A stretch of DNA of 64,000 bases. It comes from Platycnemis pennipes. Lineage: Eukaryota > Arthropoda > Insecta > Odonata > Platycnemididae. Made by a program: the position numbers and the translations under genes. Of the stretch, positions 44,040 to 55,179 are shown piece by piece. Position 1 is the first letter of the stretch; each line of letters starts with the position of its first letter. Where the stretch lies: assembly GCA_933228895.1 (NCBI GenBank), contig OW121848.1:137534615-137598614 (forward strand), given 5' to 3'. The notes under the pieces are model-generated. The model worked only from the letters and a program-made list of their open reading frames with translations, did not search any database and was not told the origin of the DNA.

Positions 44040-46040
44040 TCACCTACGCGTTTCACGGATGCTATAATTTTTATAAAGTATTATCCAAACCCAATCGAGG
44101 TTTTTTCTTTTGTGTTTTCAGGAATAATAGCTCTGACATGAAGACCAGACATCATAAAACATGTCCCTTTTTGGAATAAATTACTTGATACATAAAAAAA
44201 TATTTCATTGTTTCATGGGAATTAAAATACATCGCTCGTTCTTCCCATGCCTTTGACTTTTATTTCGCGGTGATTGCATTACATGTGCTCTCGATATCTT
44301 ATTTTAATTTCTCAACGATATGCAGGAGTGTAGAAACATCGAACGGAGAACGAGGGGACTTCAGACATCAAGAAGACCACGTGAGGAATTTCTTAAGACA
44401 GTGCCGTGTTCGAGGAGGTGCCATAAACTCTTAGGATGAACAATGGACATTGAAGATATGGACAATTAAATAGCTAGTTTGGTGTTTGCGCTATCACGAG
44501 GAATTTGTAAGGAGAGTGTTGTGTGTCTAGAAGGTGCCATGAACTTTAAGGAATGGACAGTGTACAATGAAATAGATAGTTTACTTTGTGCTATTAGGGT
44601 TTATGGGTTTCTTTTCACCCCCCTTCATTTGACGGTGTTTTCCCGTCCAGCAGGTTTTTACCCCAAAGTAAATCTGCGGAGGGGTATTTTCCCTGCACAT
44701 TTATGTACTCATCGTTCGTCTTCACTTAGGTTCCCCTTTTATATTGTCGCATTCCATTTTGGTTTGTTCCTTATCGAATACATTAGTTTTTATTTGTATA
44801 ATCTTTTTTATTTACCTGAAATCACCTGAATGTGTTATGATCTGACCATATGTATAGAATCTCTAATGACTGCTCTCTTCTCATGATTGATGTTCATTTT
44901 GATTGACACACTAGGGACCCATGGAAGTTTGAGAACAGCTCGTAATAACCTTTTTTTAGTGGCTTGAGCAACTATGGAAGCTGATATTAGCCGACGACTA
45001 ACTTGGAGTACATAACGCAAATCTCGGTAATGGAATACGCTGATCCTCCAGCAGCTAGCCTGTAAGTATCACCGTAGAGACGAACCACGCAGTGAGGAGA
45101 AAGACGCGGTAAGTAATTTTCTGCGACTGATCCCGCCCAGGCATCAAGAGAAGACATTAGGAACACTAATAAATACAATCAGCTATCTTTGAAATTATTA
45201 AAAACATCATTACAAAAAAGATGTCACGAAGTGTTTTTTTCAACAGATAAGTCTGTTTGAGTGTAACTTACTTTTGAAAATCTCTGCTTTCCACACACTA
45301 AATTTTCACGTCAAAGAATGACGGACGCTACTTGGAAGAACTTCTCTAATGTCATGTACATGACCTTTGCATCGGGCAATTTTGCTTTCACAACCATTTC
45401 AAGTCTTTTTAAGCCTCAATGAGAAAGAGGTTGCATCGGTAAGTGTGCTGCACCGCACTAACTTAGTATTTTAGCTTAATAAGGACCACCACATTATTTA
45501 TCTTTTGCTAATCCGATGCTGAAATTCTAAAGAGAGTTCATTAGTCGACGAAACGGGAAACCGAAACGGATATTTTCTCTGATTTTTAAGTTGACCATTG
45601 GGATAGGATGCTTCATTGAAGTTCTCTATGTCTGTTCTACAAATACGGAGGGCACGATGTTAGTTCGGCGACAGTTACGCCTTCCGTGTTCAAATCGTAT
45701 GATTTTATATTACGTAACGCTAACAGCGTCTAGTCCTCCATTACTTTAGTGGAGGTATTCTTTTGTTGTTCCAGTTATAATAATATTACGACTAATAATT
45801 AGTGAAAAGTATATTCTGCGTTCTAATCACATACGAATCGCATTTTAGGCTCTTGAACCGGGCTCCGATTACACTGTCGTAACTGAACGCAGAAAAATAA
45901 AATGTGGGGAGTTCTAGAGACGGAAATTAAAGGAAACGGCAGCGGAAAAATAAGGCATGATGAAAATAAGGCCCACGACCCATTATGGGGAAGTAGCAGG
46001 GCATTAACAACAGAATAGGACGGATTTATCAAATTTTTTT
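44040..46040 (-). repeat. 2.05-kb repeat unit, array 2, unit 1
   Basis: Homologous to array 1 (14752-17789) and to 46041-46529 plus 49751-50734. The segment from about 44376 to 45360 is almost identical to 49751-50734; I noticed only a few substitutions. It runs into the next unit at ggtaggtaggtagatttgg (46046). Confidence 0.75.
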
Positions 46041-46529
46041 ATGGTAGGTAGGTAGATTTGGATTGAAAGGATGCGTCGGCAACTATGGTCCATTTGCACC
46101 ATGCACAACCTAATTCATATCAATTATTATATCTCTTTTATCCATATCCAAGCGAGGTTTTTTCTTTTGTGTTTTCAGGAATAATAGCTCTGACATGAAG
46201 ACCAGACATCATAAAACATGTCCCTTTTTGGAATAAATTATTTGATACATACTAAGATATTTCATTGTTTCATGGGAATTAACAGATGCTTCATTGAAAG
46301 GCATGGGAAGAACTAACATCGTTAGTTCTTCCCATGCCTTTGACTTTTATTTCGCGGTGATTGCATTACATGTGCTCTCGATAACTTATTTTAATTTCTC
46401 AACGATATGCAGGAGTCTAGAAACATCACTTACTGAAAAATTCACAGAAAGAACTTAAAAATTATGGGAAAAATGCACCCGAAGCTAGGAACGGAGAACG
46501 AGGGGACTTCAGACATCAAGAGGACCACG
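46041..46529 (-). repeat. 2.05-kb unit, array 2, unit 2 (first part)
   Basis: Starts with the LINE-tail motif (atgcgtcggcaactatggtcc) and matches 44095-44375. It contains a perfect hairpin absent from unit 1 and is interrupted at CCACG by the Transib element. Confidence 0.75.
46297..46341. repeat. Perfect 21-bp-stem hairpin
   Basis: aaaggcatgggaagaactaac (46297-46317) pairs with 46321-46341 around an atc loop. The corresponding place in unit 1 (44230-44262) has only the right arm, so the left arm is a local inverted duplication. Confidence 0.9.
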
Positions 46530-46739
46530 CACAGTGGGACCAAATCCCCAAAATATGGCCAAAAGTCCAAAAATAAAGTATTTCAATTTTTTTCTTTGAA
46601 ACCCAGAAAAGAGATGTTTAGGGCGTATTATAATACCAAAGTTTATCAATTTTAGTCTACATTTTATATTGGAATTGCACCTATAATTGACTGTTCTGTC
46701 CTCGGTCTGTGCCACCGGTTTTTTGTACTAATATTCAAC

Positions 46740-47695
46740 TGGCCATTTCCATCTCAAATCATGCAGAGCACTATGAAATGTGCGGGGTGACCATCATGGA
46801 TTTTTCTCAAAAAAATATATGTTATAGACCAATAAGAGACATTCAAAAATCTGCCTTTTTTATTTTTATATATTGATTTTTTATGAACTTACAGCCATTT
46901 AAAAAATCACCCAAAATGGTCGTTTTAACAAGCAAGGGGAAAACTGTGAATTTTCAAATGTCTCTGATTTGGCCAATAATGAAGCTAGGATGTTGAAGAT
47001 TTTTTTGTTTTGCAGTGCTTTCTTTGTATTTATATTCAATGCTTTGAAAAAAGTTGGAAGTTAAATGGGAAATGGAGTATAAATTTCACAATTGTTTAAA
47101 AATCAGAAAATTGTTCTAACTTTAACAATTTTTTTTACAGCTATGAAATGTGCTAAAAGAGTAAAATTCAGTTTTACAGGTATCATTTAGTCATATTAGT
47201 GACAGCATATTTTTTAATAGCTCTGATAATGTTGCATTTCCATGAAATATGCCTTCAAAGTATGAACAATTGCCATTTTTGCATAAACAAAAGAGGCTAT
47301 ATTTCAAAAAACCCATCTTTAAAAATTATGAAAATTGGCTAAAATATGCCAATAGTGATTAGCATTAAGCCCATGCAAAAAGAGTGGGCAATATTTTTCA
47401 AAGCATGGAATATAAATACAAAGAAAGCACTGCAAAACAAAAAAATCTTCAACATCCTAGCTTCATTATTGGCCAAATCAGAGACATTTGAAAATTCACA
47501 GTTTTCCCCTTGCTTGTTAAAACGACCATTTTGGGTGATTTTTTAAATGGCTGTAAGTTCATAAAAAATCAATATATAAAAATAAAAAAGGCAGATTTTT
47601 GAATGTCTCTTATTGGTCTATAACATATATTTTTTTAAGAAAAATCCATGATGGTCACCCTGCACCTCCTGCATGATTTGAGATGGAAATGGCCA
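46740..47695. repeat. Foldback with ~310-bp arms
   Basis: Arms 46740-47052 and 47391-47695 are inverted near-copies (shared words include ccatttccatctcaaatcat and caaatgtctctgatttggcc); the ~340-bp loop is AT-rich. It lies within the Transib interior and is probably a separate foldback/MITE insertion. Outer ends are ggccatttcc; a target duplication was not identified. Confidence 0.82.
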
Positions 47696-47699
47696 ACTA

Positions 47700-48300
47700 C
47701 CACTTATTTCTAAAATGAGAATAATTTATTCACTAAGCATAAATAAATGTATGCTTTGAGGTTTGATCTTTGAGTTCAGGTGACTAATATTCCATTTGCT
47801 TATATTAATTGGTAGTAGGGAACGCATTTTGAAACTAATGCATTTTTAACGTGTTTAATGAATTAATGGGGACCGACAAAAAAAAACCTTGATAGATCCT
47901 GCCTTCTTTCCATTATTATATTGAAGTAAACACATAACTTGTATCTTTAAAAAAATTACGTTATACTATGTGCAACCTTAGAAGATATCGTATGTCACAG
48001 AAGAAACTGCGAATAGATGACTGCGAATTTATTGAGCGAGGGCGCCGCTGCTGACAATGAGAAACGTAGTTAGGACTTTGAGGGAGTATTGGTGGCTATT
48101 GAGAGAGCATTTCTATAACGTTGTAACTTACGGAAATATACACAGGAAGGGAGTGGTTTTGAGTAACGTGGGTAAATCTACGTTCAGCTGAGTAAGAATC
48201 AGTCTGGGACTGGATCTCGCTTCGAAATCAGTTGAGTGAATTTTGTTGTGAAACGTTTTCTTGAGTCTGTTTCAACTTTGCAATTGTGTTTGTGAAATTT
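47700..48300. other. Transib interior, no clear gene
   Basis: No recognised coding upstream of the transposase remnant. Confidence 0.4.
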
Positions 48301-48467
48301 TAAGCATGTCATTTTCGACTTACTTATCGTCAATTGCATCATTTGTTGATGGAAAAGTCTCCTCACCCCTGGAATATACGGTATTTGCATGCTGATGATT
48401 CTGTCAGAATTTGACGTAGGGCATATCAGAGGATGATTGTAATTCAGTAAAATTACGTTCCCACAAA

Positions 48468-49336
48468 ATGTACTCCGCCACAAAGAAGAAGTGGCACAAC
48501 TCAAGGAGAGTTGAGGAAAAGTTTTTCATGAAATGCAACTCGTGGCTTGATACAAGTGATACCTTATATATTCCCAGCGTAGAACTGCCAAGTGGTAAAG
48601 TAACAGATAAGAAAGCAAATCGGCGCTTATTATCAATCTTATTGAATGGGCGAATACAGTTTATATTTACATTAGTTTTGTTTTGTGCAGTTATGTGCAG
48701 CTATGGGTAGACCTGAGAAGGGTTTCTCTTCTTCTTTTGAAAGGATCAAAAAAAGAAAGGTTCAGGAGCTAAGAAAGGGTGCATCTCCGTAAGTTCTTGC
48801 GTACGCATCCAAATGAGCCTTCGTTCTGCAAGAAAGCTGAATGAGTCTATGCTGGTAAAGGAAGTCGTTTTGAAGACCCCATCAATCGGCGGAAATCACC
48901 GGTGTTAGCGAAGAACTCATCAAGAGATCCAGTACAATCAAGGGTCCCATCGAGTAGTTTCGCGGTTGACACTGAAGCTTTCCGTGCCTATGGCATAGAA
49001 ACATCGCGTTTCTACGTCAATGAGTATAGTTGGTATCCCATGCCTACATCACCGCATAGATATACCGTGATATCTGTCACCGTTCTGTCAATAGGGATGC
49101 TCAGTGAAGAAGCTCAAGAGGCCAGAAACAACAATTTCCGACGTTTTCTGGAAAGTCGATGCAGAAAAAAGTCGCGAGTGGAGACGAAATTGGATTTTTT
49201 GTACATTCTTTTAACATCCTCTGATCCAATTATCTCATCACTTCGTTCACTTCCTGCAAAAACCTTCCGTAGCATTACACATGAAATGCCAACTCTTTTA
49301 AAGGAACTTTATGCTTCCGGACTTCTGGAACATTAG
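48468..49336 (+). pseudogene. Transib transposase remnant (RAG1-like C-terminus)
   Basis: A first piece (48468-48660; KKKWHNSRRVEEKFFMKCNSW) and, after a splice-acceptor-like cag at 48700, GRPEKGFSSSFERIKKRKVQELRKG resemble N-terminal parts of this family. The last piece (48902-49336) reads IGMLSEEAQEARNNNFRRFL, RCRKKSRVETKLDFLYILLTSSDPII, then ends at TAA 49334. This parallels the RAG1 segment around 'SEGNESGNK.FRRFRK', in the C-terminal core domain. The DDE residues lie upstream of this block and are missing, so the copy is inactive. Confidence 0.68.
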
Positions 49337-49750
49337 GATCAGATTGCCGAGGTTCGTATTGCATTTAAGTGTTTTTTAACAGACTTTTCAAAGTACGTTT
49401 TATGTGGTGTTTTTCAAGGAAATGTGGGCTTATTTGCATAAGTTTTCCATTATAAACATATAAAAAGAGGTCTCTATGCATGTGTATTTTAAGTGTAGCA
49501 TTCAAAGTAAAAGTAACGATGTCATCTTGTAGATTATGCGCGAAACAAAATCCCATGGACACATGACATATGCATACCTTCAACATAACTTCCTTGCCAA
49601 CTGCCTGAAAAGTTATGCTAATAGTAGATTGAAGATCTCCATTAATTATTTTTGTCATGTAAATAGATTTGATGCCATTTCCGTGTAAACAATGGCTATT
49701 AAGAACGAAATAGGCTTTTGGCCATTATTTAGGGATTTGGTCCCACAGTG

Positions 49751-50734
49751 CCACGTGAGGAATTTCTTAAGACAGTGCCGTGTTCGAGGAGGTGCCATAA
49801 ACTCTTAGGATGAACAATGGACATTGAAGATATGGACAATTAAATAGCTAGTTTGGTGTTTGCGCTATCACGAGGAATTTGTAAGGAGAGTGTTGTGTGT
49901 CTAGAAGGTGCCATGAACTTTAAGGAATGGACAGTGTACAATGAAATAGATAGTTTACTTTGTGCTATTAGGGTTTATGGGTTTCTTTTCACCCCCCTTC
50001 ATTTGACGGTGTTTTCCCGTCCAGCAGGTTTTTACCCCAAAGTAAATCTGCGGAGGGGTATTTTCCCTGCACATTTATGTACTCATCGTTCGTCTTCACT
50101 TAGGTTCCCCTTTTATATTGTCGCATTCCATTTTGGTTTGTTCCTTATCGAATACATTAGTTTTTATTTGTATAATCTTTTTTATTTACCTGAAATCACC
50201 TGAATGTGTTATGATCTGACCATATGTATAGAATCTCTAATGACTGCTCTCTTCTCATGATTGATGTTCATTTTGATTGACACACTAGGGACCCATGGAA
50301 GTTTGAGAACAGCTCGTAATAACCTTTTTTTAGTGGCTTGAGCAACTATGGAAGCTGATATTAGCCGACGACTAACTTGGAGTACATAACGCAAATCTCG
50401 GTAATGGAATACGCTGATCCTCCAGCAGCTAGCCTGTAAGTATCACCGTAGAGACGAACCACGCAGTGAGGAGAAAGACGCGGTAAGTAATTTTCTGTGA
50501 CTGATCCCGCCCAGGCATCAAGAGAAGACATTAGGAACACTAATAAATACAATCAGCTATCTTTGAAATTATTAAAAACATCATTACAAAAAAGATGTCA
50601 CGAAGTGTTTTTTTCAACAGATAAGTCTGTTTGAGTGTAACTTACTTTTGAAAATTTCTACTTTCCACACACTAAATTTTCACGTCAAAGAATGACGGAC
50701 GCTACTTGGAAGAACTTCTCTAATGTCATGTACA
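49751..50734 (-). repeat. 2.05-kb unit, array 2, unit 2 (second part)
   Basis: Continues the unit after the Transib insertion. Nearly identical to about 44376-45360: the 116-codon frames in both copies translate identically. Interrupted at catgtaca by a MITE and a Tc1-like element; the remainder is at 54104-54172. Confidence 0.8.
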
Positions 50735-51584
50735 TTAGGGTGCGGCTTATTTTTCGAAAAACGGAAAAGCTAAAAGTTCCACCCGTCAAAACATTCATTT
50801 TGATGAGAAAACACGTACATGAAATTTTTGTTGAGCTGCGATATTGTTAACACGTGCCGCATGGGGTCTGAAATACCCCACTCAAAAAAATGGAAATATC
50901 GCATCACAATAACTGCTTCTAGAGTAAATATCTGATTTTACGACCCTTCAGGAACATAAAAGAAGGGTACCAGATGTAAGTATTGGTATCTGAAACTCCT
51001 TGTATTTTTCTTTTTTATTAGTATACTGTCCTTCAGATTGCCTATTTAATTTTGTAAGCTATACAGATTTCTTTTAAATGAAGATGACAGATTTGGCAAA
51101 TTTTTATGACCGAGTTAATAATAAATTGAAATAATTACTAAAACCCCATGCCCGCCGCCATAACCAGTGAGTGAGTGCTCCAGAACTATGCATTTACCAC
51201 GAGACAACGTAGCAGTTGCGGTGTCGTCGTGGGCCGCTTACAGGGGGGGTCTACGGACAGGAGAAACTCGTCCGCGCCGGCGCCCCCTAATTAGCATTTC
51301 GAGCTTGCTTCGCCCTCCTACATCTCCTAAACGGCTAATGATAGGTAAAAACTAATGAAATTTCAGTCCTGAAGGGTCGTAAAATCAGATATTTACTCCA
51401 GAAGCAGTTATTGTGATGCGATATTTCCATTTTTTGAGTGGGGTATTTCAGACCCCATGCGGCACGTGTTAACAATATCGCAGCTCAACAAAAATTTCAT
51501 GTACGTGTTTTCTCATCAAAATGAATGTTTTGACGGGTGGAACTTTTAGCTTTTCCGTTTTTCGAAAAATAAGCCGCACCCTAA
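50735..51584. mobile_element. MITE-like element with ~218-bp inverted repeats
   Basis: Ends TTAGGGTGCGGCTTATTTTT and its mirror ...aataagccgcaccctaa; arms 50735-50952 and 51366-51584 are nearly identical. The ~410-bp centre has no conserved coding. Flanks are tgtaca on both sides, or atgtacat/atgtaca depending on where the ends are set. Superfamily not assigned. Confidence 0.8.
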
Positions 51585-51588
51585 TGTA

Positions 51589-54103
51589 CAGTCACACGCA
51601 AAAGTAAATGTGCAGAACTTCACTGTCCGCCGCTTGGACCCCATTCGATACGAATGAAAAATATTTCAATGTTGGCATAACGGAAGAAGATGGACGTGGT
51701 TGTCAGTCATGCAGGATAGATGGCAAAGCAGCACTAAGTTGACGGACCCGAGCGGAAAGGTTTAGTAGCACACGGCGTGTGCAATTGCACTGCGACCATC
51801 GGAACTATTAAACTTCGACCAAAATCTTATGCGGACATAGGTTGACGGAGACCGAATCCGTTTCCTCAATACGCTATTGCTAATCGCTGACTCTGAGACG
51901 TTGATAGAAGTACTGGGAAAAATAATTCGTCTTCCAGCGATATGGAGCACCATGATGAGTTTAAACGTGTAATTAATATGTGCCACGAATTAATTCTCTA
52001 CACATGACATATATCTCTCCTTCTTTCCAGTTTATTAATGGATGTCAATATTAAAATTTTAGTGAGTGATAAGAGATGACGTTTTTGCAATATGGGATTG
52101 ATGGTAATGAGTAAATTAAACAAATATTTACAATGGAACCAGGACATTTTACTGGCGTATTAAAATGAGAAAAACACCCAAGCTCAGACTAACTTAAGAA
52201 GAAAATTTTATTTGAAATTTTCAATATTTTATGGCATCTCCCTCAGCGTATAATACCGCTGAAATGCGGGTTCTCATTGTCAGAAAAAGACTCAAATTAT
52301 CGTGAGGGAAGTCCTAGGGAATTCCTTATATTCTTCGCGTGTGCCTCCAGGTCTTCTTCTGCTCTGATATTATCAGCTGTTCTCTCCTGCGCCATCAATC
52401 CCCATACATTTTCGATGATTTAGGTATGGTGATCGTGCTGGCCAGTCAATCACATTACTAATATGTGGGTGTTGGGCCAAAAAATGACATACCACGTTGC
52501 CTCGGTGCACTGGTGAATTGTCATGGACAAACGTCACCTCCTCACCCTCTGGCACGATTTCTGATTTGAAGGGAATTAGATGTTCTTCCAACATTTCCGC
52601 ATATTTTGCCGCTGCCGTTCTTTTTTGAGGTCTTACCTCCCCAGAATGGCCCCAGCTGACGTTCCTTTGCGATGCCAAAAGCCGTCTACAATAAAAATTT
52701 TAACTTTATAGCTCATCAAACATGCTCGCAAATTCAAGTTGAAGGAATCAATTGCTGTCCATTTAGCCCCACTCTCCCCTATCATGACTGCATGCTAGGT
52801 CCAGTTCTCTATCAACAGAGGCGGCTCCTCCAGCTCTCACTTTCTCATGTTCTGAACAGCTTGTTGGATGGTTTCATTTCCCTCGGCAGTTGTGCAGCGG
52901 GGTATACCGCTTCGAGGTCTACTTAAAAGTATCTCTGAATTTTTTCTGTCGCGTCTCACCCATTTTCGGACAGTATTCCAATGCACTCCTAACGCCATCG
53001 ATGCATTTTCCAAAGACCTACTACCATGAAAACCATTTTCCCTCGCATAGAGGCAGAGGTTTCATCTCGATTCCCTCTCGGCATTGACGGTTGAGGGATT
53101 TACGTTGCAATTAATACTAGGTGTCTCCACGCTTAAAAAGCAGGTGTGGCTAAAAGCAATGCATCATTGAATTGGATCATACGGTCAGGGCCAGTCTCAA
53201 TATTTTTTGCTGGAGCTGGGAACAATAAACATCCTCTAGCAGGAAAAAATTAGCAATATTATAGCAGCAAAAGATCTGGGGGCACCAGTGAGGGATATGT
53301 GAAATTCCCTAGGATATCATCCGTGGTTATTTGAATTTTTTTGATGCAGGAAAATCCACCTTAAAGGTACTGGACGCTGAGGTAGATGCTATAAAATTTT
53401 GAAAATATCAAAAAAAAGTTCCTTTATAAGTAAGCCCGAGCTTGGATTTTTTCCCATTTTTATACTCTAATATATGTTTCGGAGTTCATTGAAATTTTTT
53501 GATTTATTTACTCATTACCAGCGTTACCATCGTTTCTCATCACTTACTGGAATCTTTTATTGGTATCTGTGAATGAACTAGACGACAAACTTACAAACAG
53601 ATGTCTATCGTTTACCAAACTGTAATTTCAAGCAGATTAGTCCTTTCTCCACGAAAGGTAGCCCACACAGGCATTTCTTTCTTTTTCTTGCGTTGTGTGG
53701 GGATATATCGCAGGCCCCCAAAAACCCACTCCCTTGAACACGAAATGCAGGACTTTTTTGAAATAGCCACCTAATATTTTCATGAATTTTTATCCGAATG
53801 TGGCATAGTTATGTAACCAGGGTAAATTTAATTGACAATTTAAAGCTTAAAATAACATGCTTAAACTCATAATGGCGTTTCATAGACTGCATGCCGTGGA
53901 ATGTCTAGGTGCTTCTTCACAAAATATTTCACCTTCGCATCGTGAACGTGTCCTTTCACTTCCACTCTCTTCTTTATCCTGTGACACGGACTACTGCTCC
54001 CATCTTGCGTTCTACCAACATTACAATATTTTCTTAGGCTATTGAATGGGGTCTGGAGCGGTGGCGCTGTGAAGTAATGCACATTTACTTTTGCGTGTGA
54101 CTG
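51589..54103 (-). mobile_element. Tc1-like element T2 (2515 bp)
   Basis: Ends are inverted: CAGTCACACGCAAAAGTAAA at left and ttacttttgcgtgtgactg at right, next to TA at 51587-51588 and 54104-54105; the uninterrupted unit at about 45355 reads catgtacatgac. The inner terminal region (caagcggtggcgctgtgaag type) is shared with T1. A transposase pseudogene lies on the minus strand. Confidence 0.87.
52290..53100 (-). pseudogene. Tc1-like transposase of T2
   Basis: Minus strand from about 53090: the helix-turn-helix region in broken frames, then AAKYAEMLEEHLIPFKSEIV, VTFVHDNSPVHRGNVV with Asp (about 52525), DWPARSPYLN (about 52440), then the same shift to HRKCMG seen in T1 instead of IENVWG; the correct frame resumes immediately. 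An extra codon sits in HPHISNVIDW. The C-terminus continues to about 52240. Confidence 0.8.
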
Positions 54104-54172
54104 TACATGACCTTTGCATCGGGCAATTTTGCTTTCACAACCATTTCAAGTCTTTTTAACCCTCAATGAGGT
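54104..54172 (-). repeat. 2.05-kb unit, array 2, unit 2 (third part)
   Basis: tacatgacctttgcatcggg through ccctcaatgag matches 45355-45423. The unit then stops at the 3' tail of jockey copy J4. Confidence 0.75.
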
Positions 54173-54369
54173 TTAGGTTTAAAGTTGTATGGTGCGTCGA
54201 CGGCTAGGTCATTTTGCATCACTACACCATCTTCATGGTAAAAGTAATAAAGATTAGTCACCTTCGATTACGTCACTTATTGTACAAAAAAAGAATATAT
54301 ATGCATACATAATGCGATTTAAAAAAAAAGGGTGAGGCTTACATTTTATTGAATAGACCTGTCTCTTTA

Positions 54370-55052
54370 AGAAATAAATAACTCGGCTTAAAACATTAGG
54401 GTCGTCTCCTAGGACGGATTTTAGGTCTCCCCTTAAGTTTAGCCGCCTTTGCGCGTCATGTTATGTCTCACTCCGTCAGGATATGCCGAATGCTGAGAGG
54501 ACAGTCGCAATCATCACACTGAGGTGGTTGTTTCTCTTCCGTGAAGAGGAATGAGTGGGTCAAAGGGCAGTGCCCTATCCTCAAATGTGTGATGACGACC
54601 TCCTCTCTTCGACTGTTCCTGACGTAAGGGGGCCACACTGACGTAACCGGTTTTATGTCACGAAGTTTATTATTTTGTGTAGTACGCTAAGACTCCTTCC
54701 ACTGCCCTAGAACTACCTGTCCCAGGGAATATTTTAGGTCCTCGTGAGGTACCAGCGTTGACTTAGACTCCGTCTCGTTCAGAGCCTCTTTGGCCAAAGC
54801 GTCTGCCTTTTCATTTCCGGCTATTCCCACATGCCCCGGGACCCAAAGGAACCAAACGCGTACTCCCTTTCTACTGAGAGACAGCAGGGATGAATGTATG
54901 TCTTGAATGATCGGGTGCATAAATTGAGCAGTTAAAACTTTGGGAGCATCAACGCTTGATGCGGTTTCTCTTCCCCTTATTACCAAATTGGAGGATTTCG
55001 GTATCTGAAAGATACTCCTCCATTGGCTCTGGTTGGCTCTTACGAACCTCAC
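54370..55052 (-). pseudogene. Jockey ORF2: RNase H C-terminus and tail
   Basis: RVWFLWVPGHVGIAGNEKADALAKEAL (about 54770-54850) contains the RNase H His and the NEKADALAK motif; upstream VIRGRETASSVDAPKVLTAQ is part of the same domain. After a stop at 54687 the tail continues in pieces (REERRSSH, IATVLSAFGIS), corresponding to the better-preserved 34681-35010. Confidence 0.78.
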
Positions 55053-55179
55053 AGATGGGCCGGGCGATTGAGAGATACCGCGCTTCGTTTGCGTGGCCCC
55101 GGCGGCGGTGGTTTTGTTGGGGTTCTTCCTAGGAGAACCCGGTTCGGTGATTTCCGTATTTTGTGCCGGATTTGTGGCC

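Larger units (their letters stand above)
46530..49750 (+). mobile_element. Transib element (RAG1-related), with foldback insertion
   Basis: Ends are inverted: CACAGTGGGACCAAATCCC on the left, and CACTGTGGGACCAAATCCC when the right end is reverse-complemented; similarity continues to ggccaaaag for ~36 bp. CCACG flanks both sides (46525-46529, 49751-49755) and occurs once at the matching uninterrupted site in unit 1 (gaccacgtgagg, about 44378). A 5-bp GC-rich duplication and CACWGTG termini are Transib hallmarks. RAG1-like coding remnants lie on the plus strand. Length 3221 bp. Confidence 0.82.

Noticed and set aside
44479..44829. 116-codon frame identical to 49853-50203
   Set aside because: Lies in duplicated 2.05-kb units; array 1 units lack this frame, so it is not conserved as a protein.
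46740..47695. Foldback read as part of the Transib terminal repeats
   Set aside because: Its arms do not share sequence with the Transib ends and lie wholly inside the element, so it is a separate insertion.
51167..51355. 62-codon Arg/Pro-rich frame in the MITE centre
   Set aside because: Too short, in a non-autonomous element, no recognised domain.
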